The notes under the pieces are model-generated. The model saw nothing but the letters and a program-made list of their open reading frames with translations, ran no database searches and was not told the origin of the DNA. Made by a program: the position numbers and the translations under genes. DNA of 64,000 bases from Chloroflexota bacterium (lineage in GTDB: Bacteria; Chloroflexota; Dehalococcoidia; Lucifugimonadales; Australimonadaceae), in NCBI GenBank assembly GCA_009838965.1, contig VXQP01000078.1, positions 1-64,000 on the forward strand. Reading direction: 5' to 3'. Positions 53,863-62,389 of this stretch are shown here, one piece after another (positions within the stretch are counted from its first letter, which is position 1; the number at the start of each line of letters is the position of its first letter).

Positions 53863-54924
53863 CTAGCCGACAGCCTTGAAGGCCTCCAGAAGGCGGGTGG
53901 CGGCGGCGCGGGGGTCGTCGGACTGGGTGACGGCGGCGATGACACAGATCCCGTCGGCGCCGGCGCGGGCGACCTCTCCGACGTTTTCCGCCGTGATGCC
54001 GCCTATCGCAAGCAGCGGCGGACCACCGGCCGGCATGGCGTCGCGCACAGCGCGCAGCGTCTCCGGCCCCGCCGGGCGGGTGTCGGCCTTCGAGCCGGTG
54101 GGGAACATGCGCCCCACCGCGACGTAGTCCGCGCCTGCCTGCACCGACACGTCAGCCTCGGTCGTGAGTGCGTTGGACGTGCCCGCTATCTGCCACGGGC
54201 GCAGCGAGGCACGGGCAGCCGCAACGGGCATGTCGTTCTGTCCGAGGTGGACGCCGTCCGCGTCCACGGCGACGGCGACGTCCGGATGATCGTTGATGAT
54301 GAGCGCAGCGCCCGCTTCCGCACAGACGCCGCGCAGCGCCTCGGCGAGCGGCAGCCAGCGACCCTTGTCGGTCTCCTTCACACGCAGTTGGATGGCGGTC
54401 GCGCCTCCGGCAACGGCCTGCTCCGCGACCCAGACAGGGTCGCGGTCGAGCGTCAGCGACGGGTCGACTATGACGTACAGCCCGTGCAGCCGCTCGGCCC
54501 TGCGCCTGCGGACGAGGCTCGCGGCGGCGAGTTCCGTGCGTGCCATCGTCTCCGCGAGGTAGGTGAGGTGCGGACTCTCGGGCGTGCGCTCGTTGAGAGC
54601 GCTGCTCGCCTGTCCGAGCGTCCGGAGCGCGCCGAGGAGCGCGGTGTAGCGCACCTCCAGCCTGCCCGGCCATTCGAGGCGCGCAGCCTCCTCGACGGCG
54701 CGGTCTATCGCGGCCATCGCCTCGTCCGCGAGCGCGTCCAGCCCCATGCGGCGCGCCGCCTCCATGCGTGAGCGCGCACGGGCGTCATTGGCCGCGACGC
54801 CGGAGATGGCCACCTCTCCAGAGGCGGCAGCCTCGAAGTCGCGCCGTACGTAGCGCAGCGCGTCGATCAGCCACTCACGCGTGAAGTGTGGGGCCTCAGC
54901 GGGGTTGGAACCGTTCGATGTCAT
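53863..54924 (-). CDS. thiE: thiamine-phosphate synthase with an N-terminal helical extension
   Basis: A 353-residue protein; ThiE alone is about 210. The C-terminal 200 residues are ThiE: 'ERLHGLYVIVDPSLTLDRDP', 'VAGGATAIQLRVKETDKGRW', 'LIINDHPDVAVAVDADGVHL' with 'GQNDMPVAAAR', and 'DYVAVGRMFPTGSKADTRPA'. ThiE joins hydroxymethylpyrimidine-PP to thiazole phosphate. Residues 1-145 are helical and Ala/Arg/Glu-rich, and do not resemble ThiD or the ThiD2 domain fused to some ThiE proteins. ATG 54924 has GGAGG eight bases upstream. The 38-base gap to the divergent gene leaves no room for a TPP riboswitch. It heads the operon that runs into RlmD-Maf and tat genes. Confidence 0.88.
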   Translation of the reverse strand: MTSNGSNPAEAPHFTREWLIDALRYVRRDFEAAASGEVAISGVAANDARARSRMEAARRMGLDALADEAMAAIDRAVEEAARLEWPGRLEVRYTALLGALRTLGQASSALNERTPESPHLTYLAETMARTELAAASLVRRRRAERLHGLYVIVDPSLTLDRDPVWVAEQAVAGGATAIQLRVKETDKGRWLPLAEALRGVCAEAGAALIINDHPDVAVAVDADGVHLGQNDMPVAAARASLRPWQIAGTSNALTTEADVSVQAGADYVAVGRMFPTGSKADTRPAGPETLRAVRDAMPAGGPPLLAIGGITAENVGEVARAGADGICVIAAVTQSDDPRAAATRLLEAFKAVG

Positions 54925-54950
54925 AGGCGTGTCCTCCAGCGTTGCTACGC

Positions 54951-54956
54951 TACAAT
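54951..54956 (+). promoter_or_regulatory. -10 box for leaderless transcription of the HAS-barrel gene
   Basis: TACAAT at 54951-54956 ends only six bases before the ATG at 54963, so transcription should start at or next to the start codon. The site GCTACAATAGC is nearly palindromic and may also serve the divergent thiE gene (TATTGT on the minus strand). Confidence 0.55.
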
Positions 54957-54962
54957 AGCCGT

Positions 54963-55613
54963 ATGCCCGCCGCACGGCCAGCAAGCAGCCCGTCCCCCTC
55001 CTCCGACCCCACGACCGCAGACCCCGGCGCAACGAAGTTCGGGGAGGTCGTCGAGGCGTCGGTGGACAGTGTCACGGGACAGTGCCACACGCTGTACGGC
55101 GCGCCGCCGCTCGGAACGCTCGTGCGTGTTGGCGCATCGCTTTTCGCCGTCGTAGACGGCGTGAGCACGGCGGCACTCGACCCGGGCAGGCGCGTCATCG
55201 CGCGCGGCGCCGGGCTGGAGTCGGAGTCGGACGTGTACGCGGAGAACCCGCAGTTGGAACGACTGCTCCGCACCGACGTGACGCTCACGGTCGTCGGCCA
55301 CGAGGAGGGCGGACGTTACTTCCAGCACCTGCCGCCGCTGCCGCCCCGCATCCACACGTTCCTCTATGCCTGTTCCGGAGCGGAGGTGCGCGGGTTCATG
55401 GAGCGGAGCGACTGGACGGCGCTCGTGCTCGCAAGCGCGCTGCCCACCGCCGACGACGTGCTCGCCGCGGCGCTTCGAGAGGCGGCGCCGCATTTCGACG
55501 CTCCCCGCGCGTTCCTGATGCAGACGTGCCGGGCGATAGCGTCGCAACTGCCCACGGATGCCGCACGGCTCGCCGCGATCATGCGGCGGCTCCCCCTGAG
55601 CGAGGACTCGTGA
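54963..55613 (+). CDS. HAS-barrel-like protein paired with HerA-like ATPase
   Basis: A 216-residue protein of unknown function. After a Ser/Pro/Ala-rich N-terminus (1-24), residues 25-125 have a beta-rich pattern like the HAS-barrel at the front of HerA ATPases: 'KFGEVVEASVDSVTGQCHTL', then 'PPLGTLVRVGASLFAVVDGV' and 'PGRRVIARG'. The C-terminal half is helical. It lacks the DGS and metal-ligand pattern I would expect of NurA nuclease. Its stop overlaps the ATPase start (GTGA), so the two products probably act together. The start ATG lies next to the -10 box, which suggests a leaderless message. Confidence 0.65.
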   Translation: MPAARPASSPSPSSDPTTADPGATKFGEVVEASVDSVTGQCHTLYGAPPLGTLVRVGASLFAVVDGVSTAALDPGRRVIARGAGLESESDVYAENPQLERLLRTDVTLTVVGHEEGGRYFQHLPPLPPRIHTFLYACSGAEVRGFMERSDWTALVLASALPTADDVLAAALREAAPHFDAPRAFLMQTCRAIASQLPTDAARLAAIMRRLPLSEDS

Positions 55614-57238
55614 CCACGAACGGCACGGAACCCGCGTTCCCCGTCCGCATCGGCGCGGTCGTGGGCGGTTCGCTGTCGCGCGGGCTCGACGTGCGGCTGG
55701 AATCGGCGCGCGCGGTCGAGGACGTGAAGGTCGGCACGTTCGTCACCGTGCAGGGGCAGTTCAACCGTTTCTTCGGCATCGTGACGGACCTGCAGCTGGA
55801 GAGCAGCGACCCGCGCATGGCATCGGCGGTCGCCGGAGGCGGCGCCGCGCTGGCTGAGGCGCTCTCCGGCACGACGGCGTACTCGACGGCGTCGGTGACG
55901 CCGATGCTGACGATGACCGCGGGCGACGAGGGGCCGCAGCCGGCGCGCTCGATGCCGCCGCACTTCGCGAACGCCTACCGGGCGTCCAACGACGACGTGG
56001 CCGCCGTCTTCGGCAGCGAGGACGCGCGCCACATCTGGATCGGCAGCCCGCTGGACATGGAGGACACGCGCGTCTGCCTGAACCTCGAGGAGTTCGTGAA
56101 ACGCTCCAACGGGGTCTTCGGCAAGAGCGGCTCCGGCAAGAGCTTCCTCACGCGCATCCTGCTCGCGGGCATCCTGCAGCGCAACGCGGCCATCAACCTC
56201 GTGTTCGACATGCACAGCGAGTACGGCTGGCAGTCCACGTCCGAGTCCGGCTACGCCGCAAAGGGGCTGAAGCAGCTGTTCGGGAGCAGGGTCTCGGTGT
56301 TCACGCTGGACCCTGCGTCGTCGCGCCGCCGAGGCGCCCCAACGGATTACGACGTGGTCATCGGGTTCGACGAGATCGAGCCGGACGACATCGCGGTGCT
56401 CGCCTCCACGCTGCACGTGACCGATCTCGGCGTGCAGTCGTGCTACGCGCTGGAGCGCCGCTTCGGGCGGAACTGGCTGCTGGAGTTCCTGAACCACTCG
56501 CAGGAGGACCTGGCATCCCTCGCGGACTCGATGGGCGAGAACCCGGGGACGCTCGGTGCGCTGCGGCGCAGGCTCTCCCAACTGCAGCGGTTCGGGTTCA
56601 TGTCGGAGCATTCGACGGGCGGCAGCGCTGTGCGCCAGGTGCTGGAGCACCTGCAGGACAACCGCCACGTCGTGCTGGAGTTCGGCAGCTACGGCGACAA
56701 CATCGCGGCCTACCTGCTGGTGGCGAACCTCATCACGCGGCGCATCCACGGCGAATACCGCGAGCGGACCGAGAAGGCGCTCGCCGAGGGCAAGCCCCAG
56801 CCGACACCGCTCCTCATCACCATCGAGGAGGCGCACCGCTTCCTCGACCCCGGCGTCGCGGGGCAGACGATCTTCGGGACGATCGCGCGGGAGATGCGGA
56901 AGTACCGCGTGACGCTGCTCGTGGTGGACCAGCGTCCGTCCGGCATCGACGGCGAGGTGCTGAGCCAGGTGGGCACGCGCATCGTCTGCCAACTGGACAA
57001 CGACCGCGACGTCGACGCGGTGCTGACCGGCGCGCCGGGCTCCCGAGAGTTGAAGACCGTGCTCTCGCGGCTGGAGTCGCAGCAACAGTCGCTCATGTTC
57101 GGGCACGCGCTCCCGATGCCGGTGGTCGTGCGGACCCGGGCGTACGACGAGTCGTTCTACGCAGATATGAGCGTGCCCGGACACGGCTCGGCGCCTGGGG
57201 CGGCTTCCACTCCATCGAGGAGCGACCTGTTCGGCTGA
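55610..57238 (+). CDS. HerA-like bacterial ATPase (DUF87 family, HAS-barrel)
   Basis: A 542-residue ATPase of the HerA/FtsK superfamily, which pumps double-stranded DNA. Residues 10-70 form a HAS-barrel ('IGAVVGGSLSRGLDVRLESA', 'VGTFVTVQGQFNRFFGIVTD'). Walker A is 'GVFGKSGSGKSFLTRILLAG' (about 168-187). The DUF87 hallmark 'LVFDMHSEYGW' follows. Walker B is 'PLLITIEEAHRFLDPG' (about 401-416), and 'RKYRVTLLVVDQRPSGIDGE' with 'VGTRIVCQLDN' are the sensor/Arg motifs. The GTG start overlaps the upstream stop by four bases. No nurA or mre11/rad50 genes are adjacent, so its role in DNA repair is inferred from family. Confidence 0.9.
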   Translation: MTTNGTEPAFPVRIGAVVGGSLSRGLDVRLESARAVEDVKVGTFVTVQGQFNRFFGIVTDLQLESSDPRMASAVAGGGAALAEALSGTTAYSTASVTPMLTMTAGDEGPQPARSMPPHFANAYRASNDDVAAVFGSEDARHIWIGSPLDMEDTRVCLNLEEFVKRSNGVFGKSGSGKSFLTRILLAGILQRNAAINLVFDMHSEYGWQSTSESGYAAKGLKQLFGSRVSVFTLDPASSRRRGAPTDYDVVIGFDEIEPDDIAVLASTLHVTDLGVQSCYALERRFGRNWLLEFLNHSQEDLASLADSMGENPGTLGALRRRLSQLQRFGFMSEHSTGGSAVRQVLEHLQDNRHVVLEFGSYGDNIAAYLLVANLITRRIHGEYRERTEKALAEGKPQPTPLLITIEEAHRFLDPGVAGQTIFGTIAREMRKYRVTLLVVDQRPSGIDGEVLSQVGTRIVCQLDNDRDVDAVLTGAPGSRELKTVLSRLESQQQSLMFGHALPMPVVVRTRAYDESFYADMSVPGHGSAPGAASTPSRSDLFG

Positions 57239-57248
57239 GACCGCGCCC

Positions 57249-58250
57249 ATGGCTTTCCTCTCCACGCTCTTCTCCATCATCAGGAGCCCACGCTTCCTCG
57301 TCCCGTTCGGGTTCGCGCTCGGCGGGTTCTTCCTCTACCTGACGATACGCGGCATCGAATGGGGAGAGGTGGGCGAGCAGCTGGCGGAGACGTCGCTCCT
57401 GGCAGTAGCAGCCGCCGTCGCGATCATGCTCTTCTCCAGCTTCCTGCGTGCCTACCGGTGGCGGCTGATGTGGACGTCCGAACGCGTCACCACCTGGCGT
57501 CTCTTCAACGTGGAGATGGCTGCGCTGGGCCTGAACAACTTCGCGCCGGTGCGCCTGATGGACGAACCCGCCGTGCTGACGATGCTGACGCTGCGGGACA
57601 GGCATCCGGCGGCGACCGTGGTGGCCACCATCGTGATGACGCGCGTGCAGGACATCATGTTCACGATGGTGTTCGCGTTCACGGCGATCGTGTCCGAGCC
57701 GCGGATAGCAGACTTCGCAGGCCCCGCGATCTACCTGAGCGGGATACTCATCGTCTTCTTCGTGCTGTTGCTGAACCTGGGGCGGGTAGCGCGCCGCATC
57801 ACTCTCCTGGGAAAGATACCGGGGATCCTCACCTACGAGCAGACGATAAGCGAGGCGATGCGGCGGAAGCGGGAGTTGGCGACCACGGGATCGCTGACCA
57901 TCATCTACTCGCTCCTGCTGGGGCCATGCGCATGGGTGCTGGCGCAGGGCATGGGGATCGAGATCTCGATCTTCCAGGCGACCATCGTCGCGCTCGGCGC
58001 GATCTTCTTCGCGACGTCGCTGCCGGGGCTGCCGGGCGCCGTCGGCACATTCGAACTTGCTGTGGTAGAGATACTGGCGCTATGGGACGTACCCCGCGAG
58101 CTGGGGATCGGGTTCGGGCTCATCCTGCACCTCGTGCTGCTCGGGCCGACGACCCTCTTCGCCGTCGTGGTGCTGCCACGCGAGGGCATCGGGCTCATGC
58201 AAGGCTGGCGGGGACTCCTGCACGAACCGCACCACGATGAGGGAAGCTGA
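57249..58250 (+). CDS. lysylphosphatidylglycerol synthase transmembrane-region family protein (UPF0104)
   Basis: A 333-residue membrane protein with about eight helices. The MprF/AglD-like flippase motif is visible: 'LLAVAAAVAIMLFSSFLRAYRW' region (about residues 46-66), 'AALGLNNFAPVRLMDEPAVL' and 'SLPGLPGAVGTFELAVVEIL' (a variant of the P-G-GxxG-xxE motif near residues 258-277). No aminoacyl-transferase domain is present, so it is probably a lipid-related membrane protein only. It starts 10 bases after the HerA gene and belongs to that operon. Confidence 0.85.
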   Translation: MAFLSTLFSIIRSPRFLVPFGFALGGFFLYLTIRGIEWGEVGEQLAETSLLAVAAAVAIMLFSSFLRAYRWRLMWTSERVTTWRLFNVEMAALGLNNFAPVRLMDEPAVLTMLTLRDRHPAATVVATIVMTRVQDIMFTMVFAFTAIVSEPRIADFAGPAIYLSGILIVFFVLLLNLGRVARRITLLGKIPGILTYEQTISEAMRRKRELATTGSLTIIYSLLLGPCAWVLAQGMGIEISIFQATIVALGAIFFATSLPGLPGAVGTFELAVVEILALWDVPRELGIGFGLILHLVLLGPTTLFAVVVLPREGIGLMQGWRGLLHEPHHDEGS

Positions 58251-58282
58251 ATCTCTACATGCGTGCACGTATCCGCCGTAAG

Positions 58283-58291
58283 TGCTACGAT
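58283..58291 (+). promoter_or_regulatory. extended -10 promoter of the amino-acid dehydrogenase gene
   Basis: TGCTACGAT with -10 TACGAT (58286-58291). Transcription would start near 58298, just ahead of GGAGGGGG (58304-58311) and the ATG at 58320. Confidence 0.5.
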
Positions 58292-58319
58292 TAACATAGC
58301 GCCGGAGGGGGTATGAGCC

Positions 58320-59381
58320 ATGGAATTCATCGAGTACATGCAGGCGAGCGGGCACGAAGAGCTGGCCGTCTGGACAGACCCCGCTAACGGTGTGAAGGCG
58401 TTCATCGCCATCCACGACCGCACGCTCGGTCCATCGCTCGGCGGCACGCGCATCTGGCCGCATCCCACGGACGAAGACGCCATCATGGACGTCCTGCGTC
58501 TCTCCCGTGCGATGACGTACAAGTCCGCGGCTGCGGGCCTCAACCTCGGCGGGGGCAAGGGGCTCATCGTGGCCGACCCGCGCACCGACAAGACGGAGGC
58601 GATGTTCCGTTCCTACGGCCGGTTCGTGGAGTCGCTCGGCGGGCGCTACGTCACGACCGAGGACGTGGGCGCGAACACGCAGAACATGGTGTGGATAGCG
58701 GAGGAGACGCAGCACGTCGTAGGCCTGCCGGAGGAGTTGGGCGGCAGCGGCAACCCCGCGGGGATGACCGGGTTCGGCGTGTTCCAGGCGATGCGCGCCT
58801 GCGCCGAGGCTGCATGGGGCAGCGATTCGCTGGAAGGGCGGCGCGTCGCCATCCAGGGTTTCGGCAACGCCGCGTCGTCGCTCGCGGCGCACCTCGTCAA
58901 GGCGGGCGCGGAGCTCATCGTGACCGACATCCACGACGACGCGCTGCAGCGAACCGCGGGTCTTCCGCGCACATCGCTCGTGGCGGCGGACGCCATCTAC
59001 GACGCGGAGTGCGACGTGTTCGCGCCATGCGCGCTCGGCGGCACGCTGAACGAGGCAACTCTGCCCCGGCTGCGGTGCCGGGTGATCTGCGGCGCGGCGA
59101 ACAACCAGCTCGCCACGCCGGAGGACGCGCACCGGCTCGTTGAGCGCGGCATCGTGTACGCGCCCGACTTCATCGCGAACGCAGGCGGCGTGACGAACGT
59201 GTACTTCGAGCTGGGGCAGCCCTACGACCGCGAAGGCGCGCGCGCCCACACCGCAACCATCTACGACACGATGCAGCGGGTGCTCGCGATAGCAGACGCT
59301 GATGGCATCACCACAGCAGAGGCGGCGAACCGGCTCGCGGAGGAGCGTCTCACGGCGGCGCGCGCCGCCCGCGTGGGATAG
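58320..59381 (+). CDS. Leu/Phe/Val dehydrogenase (Glu/Leu/Phe/Val dehydrogenase family)
   Basis: A 353-residue NAD-dependent amino-acid dehydrogenase, which deaminates branched-chain or aromatic amino acids to 2-keto acids. The N-terminal catalytic domain contains 'GPSLGGTRIWPHPTDEDAIM' and 'MTYKSAAAGLNLGGGKGLIV' (catalytic Lys in GGGKG, about residues 73-92). 'YVTTEDVGANTQNMVWIAEE' and 'RRVAIQGFGNAASSLAAHLV' (NAD fold, about 175-194) follow. The substrate residue set suggests leucine/valine but does not prove it. GGAGGGGG lies nine bases before ATG. It may link with ilvD in branched-chain keto-acid use. Confidence 0.92.
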   Translation: MEFIEYMQASGHEELAVWTDPANGVKAFIAIHDRTLGPSLGGTRIWPHPTDEDAIMDVLRLSRAMTYKSAAAGLNLGGGKGLIVADPRTDKTEAMFRSYGRFVESLGGRYVTTEDVGANTQNMVWIAEETQHVVGLPEELGGSGNPAGMTGFGVFQAMRACAEAAWGSDSLEGRRVAIQGFGNAASSLAAHLVKAGAELIVTDIHDDALQRTAGLPRTSLVAADAIYDAECDVFAPCALGGTLNEATLPRLRCRVICGAANNQLATPEDAHRLVERGIVYAPDFIANAGGVTNVYFELGQPYDREGARAHTATIYDTMQRVLAIADADGITTAEAANRLAEERLTAARAARVG

Positions 59382-59387
59382 CTGCGG

Positions 59388-59792
59388 CTACGCAACGCCC
59401 CACGCTTCGAGTTCCGCGTCCGTGATGCTGAAGTGGTGCGCGACCTCGTGCACGAGCGTCTTGCGCACTTCCTCCATCACCTCTTCCTCGGTTTCGCACA
59501 TCTCCTCGATGGGGACCTGGAAGATGGTGATCACGTCCGGCAGGACCATGTTGTAGCCATCGCGGTCGGTGAGGGGCACGCCCTCGTAAAGTCCGAGCAA
59601 CGTCTCGTCCTGCCTGAGTCCCAGCGACCTGCGTTGCCGTTTCGTCGGCTGGCGCCGCACCTGGATGTCCACGTTGTTGCTCAGGAGGTTCTCCACAAAT
59701 ACGGGCCATCCTTCTTTCTTCTCGTCAGGCCAGTCGTCCGCTACCTCTTCGACCGCGCGCCTGACCAGTTCCTCGAACCGCCGCTTGCGCAT
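59388..59792 (-). CDS. metallopeptidase family protein (zincin, PF06262-like)
   Basis: A 134-residue small zinc peptidase-fold protein. The active site is 'VRKTLVHEVAHHFSITDAEL' near residues 108-127, with HExxH and the family's HHFxxxDxxL extension. 'ITIFQVPIEEMCETEEEVME' just before it is also typical (IxIYrxPi). It starts six bases after the endonuclease IV stop, so the two genes share a transcript. Function of the family is unknown. Confidence 0.88.
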   Translation of the reverse strand: MRKRRFEELVRRAVEEVADDWPDEKKEGWPVFVENLLSNNVDIQVRRQPTKRQRRSLGLRQDETLLGLYEGVPLTDRDGYNMVLPDVITIFQVPIEEMCETEEEVMEEVRKTLVHEVAHHFSITDAELEAWGVA

Positions 59793-59798
59793 CGCGGA

Positions 59799-60659
59799 TC
59801 AGCCCGCGTCCGGCGCGGCGCGCTCACGCACGTCTTTCATGGTGGTGATGTTCGGCTCGTCCGGCCCCTTGCCCTCGTAGCCCGGCACTTCCAGGTAGAA
59901 CGGCACGTTGGCGAACGCGGAGTGGCCGAGTATCGACTCGAACGCGCCGATACCCATCTGCCCCTCGCCGATGTTCTCGTGCCGGTCGACCGCGCCGCCA
60001 AGGGGAGGCTTGGAGTCGTTGCAGTGGACGGCGACGAGGTGCCCTATGCCGATGTCGCGGTCAAACTCGTCCATCACAGCGTCGACGCCGTCCGGGGTGC
60101 GGAGGTCGTAGCCCGCGGCGAAGGAGTGCTGCGTGTCGAGGCAGACCTGCACGCGCGGGTCATCCAACTCGCGGACGAACGCGCCGATCTCGGCGAACTT
60201 GGAGCCGATGTGGTTGCCCATGCCCGCGCTGTTCTCCAGGATGAGCTGCACGTCCGGCGGCGACTCGGCCAACACCTCGCGGATGCCCTCGATGACCTGA
60301 CCGAACACACCCTCGAAGCCGCGTCCCTTGTGGCTGTTAAGGTGGAAGATGACGCCCTGCACGCCCATGTCGCCCGCGACGTTCATGTACTTGACGAGCG
60401 ACGCCTTGCCGCGCTGAACGAGCGCGGGATCGTCCGCGGCGAGGCTGACGAGGTAGATGCCGTGGAAGACGTTGGGGCCGACGCCGTTCTCGAACGCCTT
60501 CCGCTTGAACTCCGCGACGATCTTCTCGTCAGGGACCTTGAAGCCCCACCCCTGCGGGGCCGAGGGGAAGAGTTGGATGCACTCCGCGCCGATGTCCAGC
60601 GCCCTGTCTATGGCCTTGTCCAGCGAACCCGATCCTGAAACGTGAGCCCCGATGCGCAA
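59799..60659 (-). CDS. nfo: endonuclease IV (AP endonuclease)
   Basis: A 286-residue zinc-dependent AP endonuclease with a TIM-barrel. It begins 'MRIGAHVSGSGSLDKAIDRA' (GAHVS, zinc His). 'GVIFHLNSHKGRGFEGVFGQ', 'DVQLILENSAGMGNHIGSKF' (Glu ligand in LEN) and 'VQVCLDTQHSFAAGYDLRT' (CLDTxH) follow, then 'VHCNDSKPPLGGAVDRHENI' (NDSK, DRHxxIG) and 'FYLEVPGYEG'. The TTG start at 60659 has AGGAGG six bases before it. It repairs abasic sites in DNA. Confidence 0.93.
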   Translation of the reverse strand: MRIGAHVSGSGSLDKAIDRALDIGAECIQLFPSAPQGWGFKVPDEKIVAEFKRKAFENGVGPNVFHGIYLVSLAADDPALVQRGKASLVKYMNVAGDMGVQGVIFHLNSHKGRGFEGVFGQVIEGIREVLAESPPDVQLILENSAGMGNHIGSKFAEIGAFVRELDDPRVQVCLDTQHSFAAGYDLRTPDGVDAVMDEFDRDIGIGHLVAVHCNDSKPPLGGAVDRHENIGEGQMGIGAFESILGHSAFANVPFYLEVPGYEGKGPDEPNITTMKDVRERAAPDAG

Positions 60660-60710
60660 TGCATCCCTCCTGCGGCAGCGGCTGTGCCCGACCCACCCCG
60701 CACAGGATGC

Positions 60711-60737
60711 GAGATTCCCGCCTTCGCGGGAATGACG
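60711..60737 (+). repeat. dispersed hairpin repeat ATTCCCGC-CTTC-GCGGGAAT
   Basis: A perfect 8-bp stem, 60714-60721 with 60726-60733, loop CTTC, and downstream GACGGG. It is identical in core to the copy at 5132-5151. It sits upstream of the endonuclease IV gene and downstream of the UbiD gene. Confidence 0.8.
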
Positions 60738-60824
60738 GGTACCCAGGCAGACCGCCGATAGCGATAGCCCATTATCCCGGAAGCGCCGTGCGGGACGCTA
60801 CTGCGCGTCGATGTCGTAACAGAG

Positions 60825-60849
60825 ACGGGCGCGGCTGCGCCGCGCCCGT
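60825..60849 (-). terminator. hairpin terminator of the UbiD operon
   Basis: ACGGGCGCGGC (60825-60835), loop TGC, GCCGCGCCCGT (60839-60849). It lies 30 bases past the stop of the minus-strand UbiD-family gene ending at 60879. On that strand it is followed by CTCTGTT, a weak T-rich tract. Confidence 0.7.
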
Positions 60850-60878
60850 TACGATGCGTAGACCCTGCATCCGCCGGA

Positions 60879-62357
60879 CTAGAACCCCGGGAACGGGAGG
60901 ATGTCGCGGTACTTCTCTATCACGCTCTGGCGCAGGTCAGCCGGAGTGCGGCTGACCACGGGGAACTCGTCCTTCCAGTGAAAGGGGCGCACGGCGTAGA
61001 AGATAGCCCTGCTGTTGGTGTGGTCGCCGCTCGCGCGCTTGTCCGGCGGCATCCGGGGGTCGAGCGGCGTGCTCCACGTCCCCTCTATCGTTTCGATGTC
61101 GGTGTAGGGGTCGACACGCGTCTGCATCGCCCAGATGACCTCCTTGAGGTCCGTGACGTCGATGTCCTCGTCGACGATGACGACGTACCGCCCATTGCGC
61201 GCGCCCGAGGCGGCAGAAATGGCTGCATGGCCGGTCTGCTTCGCGTGTCCGGCGTAGCGCTGCTTGATGGAGATGGCAACGAGGTACCCTGTGTAGGAGA
61301 AGACGCCCGTGATGTCCTGTATGCCCGCTGCCTCCAACTGGTCCCACAACAGCCCTGCGCCGATCGGGATGGCGAACTTCGCCGCGCCCGGCCACATGGG
61401 GGCCTGATTGTGGATGATGGGCGAGTTGCGGTGGTAGAGCGCCTTGATGCGGATGACCGGCTGCGGTTCGCCGGTGCCACGCGTGCCGCCGGAGTAGTAG
61501 CCCGGCCACTCGCCGAACGGCCCCTCCTCCTCGGCCTGCTCCCAGGGGGGCGGCACCTCTCCCTCGATCGCTATCTCCGCCCCGGCCGGTATGGGCAATC
61601 CGGTAATCGGGCCCGGGATGACGTCCACTGAACGTCCACGCAGACCGCCGGCCAGATCCAGTTCGCTCTTCCCCCACGGGAGCTTCATGTGTCCGGCAGA
61701 GAACGTGAGCGGGTCCAGCCCGTAGGCGGCGACGACCGGCGCAGCCTTGCCCTGGTCCCAGTAGCGCTGGCATATCTGCCTGCCCTGCTGACCGGGACTC
61801 ATCCACAGGCCGAGCAGGTCTTTCTCGTGCGCCTGCATCCGGTAGGTGCCGACGTTGATGAAGTCCGACTCCGGGTCCTTGTTGATGAGCACACCGCCGG
61901 TGCCGAGATAGCGGCCTCCGTCCGCGGCGTGGTAGCGGGGGATGGGCAATTGCCAGACGTCGACGTGCTCGCCCTCGAACACGTTCTCCATCACGGGGCC
62001 ACTCTTGACCTCGGTAGGGCCGATGAGGTTGTCGTGCGCGGCCTTCAGTTTCCGGGCCGCCATCCGCACCAGTTCCAGTTTCGGGCGGTCCAGGGGCAGG
62101 CCCAGTGCGATGCACGCGCGCTTCCACGAGGACTCGGTGAGGCTGACGACGCGGTAGCCCTCCGGGTAGCCCTTGATGTTGTCGAACAGGAGCATCGGCG
62201 GCTCGGGTATGCGGTCGGCCGCCGCCTCGGTCAGCGCTCCTATCTCGGCGTCCCAGTCTGCGCCTTCGATGAGCCGCCAGTCATCGGCTGCCTGGCATGC
62301 CTCGATGTAGGAACGCAGGTCGTCGTACGCGACCCCCATCTCCGCTTCAGTCGTCAT
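60879..62357 (-). CDS. UbiD-family decarboxylase, second of pair
   Basis: A 492-residue enzyme of the prenylated-FMN-dependent UbiD family, which (de)carboxylates aromatic or unsaturated acids. 'DNIKGYPEGYRVVSLTESSW' and 'PGPITGLPIPAGAEIAIEGE' are family landmarks, and 'EGPFGEWPGYYSGGTRGTGE' carries the conserved acidic Glu residues of the active site. 'VVIVDEDIDVTDLKEVIWAM' is in the C-terminal domain. ATG 62357 is preceded by AGGA. It follows another UbiD homologue by 32 bases. No UbiX prenyltransferase gene is in the window. Confidence 0.92.
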   Translation of the reverse strand: MTTEAEMGVAYDDLRSYIEACQAADDWRLIEGADWDAEIGALTEAAADRIPEPPMLLFDNIKGYPEGYRVVSLTESSWKRACIALGLPLDRPKLELVRMAARKLKAAHDNLIGPTEVKSGPVMENVFEGEHVDVWQLPIPRYHAADGGRYLGTGGVLINKDPESDFINVGTYRMQAHEKDLLGLWMSPGQQGRQICQRYWDQGKAAPVVAAYGLDPLTFSAGHMKLPWGKSELDLAGGLRGRSVDVIPGPITGLPIPAGAEIAIEGEVPPPWEQAEEEGPFGEWPGYYSGGTRGTGEPQPVIRIKALYHRNSPIIHNQAPMWPGAAKFAIPIGAGLLWDQLEAAGIQDITGVFSYTGYLVAISIKQRYAGHAKQTGHAAISAASGARNGRYVVIVDEDIDVTDLKEVIWAMQTRVDPYTDIETIEGTWSTPLDPRMPPDKRASGDHTNSRAIFYAVRPFHWKDEFPVVSRTPADLRQSVIEKYRDILPFPGF

Positions 62358-62389
62358 GGCAGTCGTCCTTTCGTGCGGCGCGCGTGCCG

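Noticed and set aside
54925..54962. TPP riboswitch in front of thiE
   Set aside because: Only 38 bases separate thiE from the divergent gene, too few for a TPP aptamer, and no CUGAGA motif is present.
54963..55613. NurA nuclease assignment for the gene before the HerA-like ATPase
   Set aside because: The DG pair in 'VVDGVS' fits a beta-barrel segment and not the NurA N-terminal DGS active site, and I see no other conserved acidic motif.
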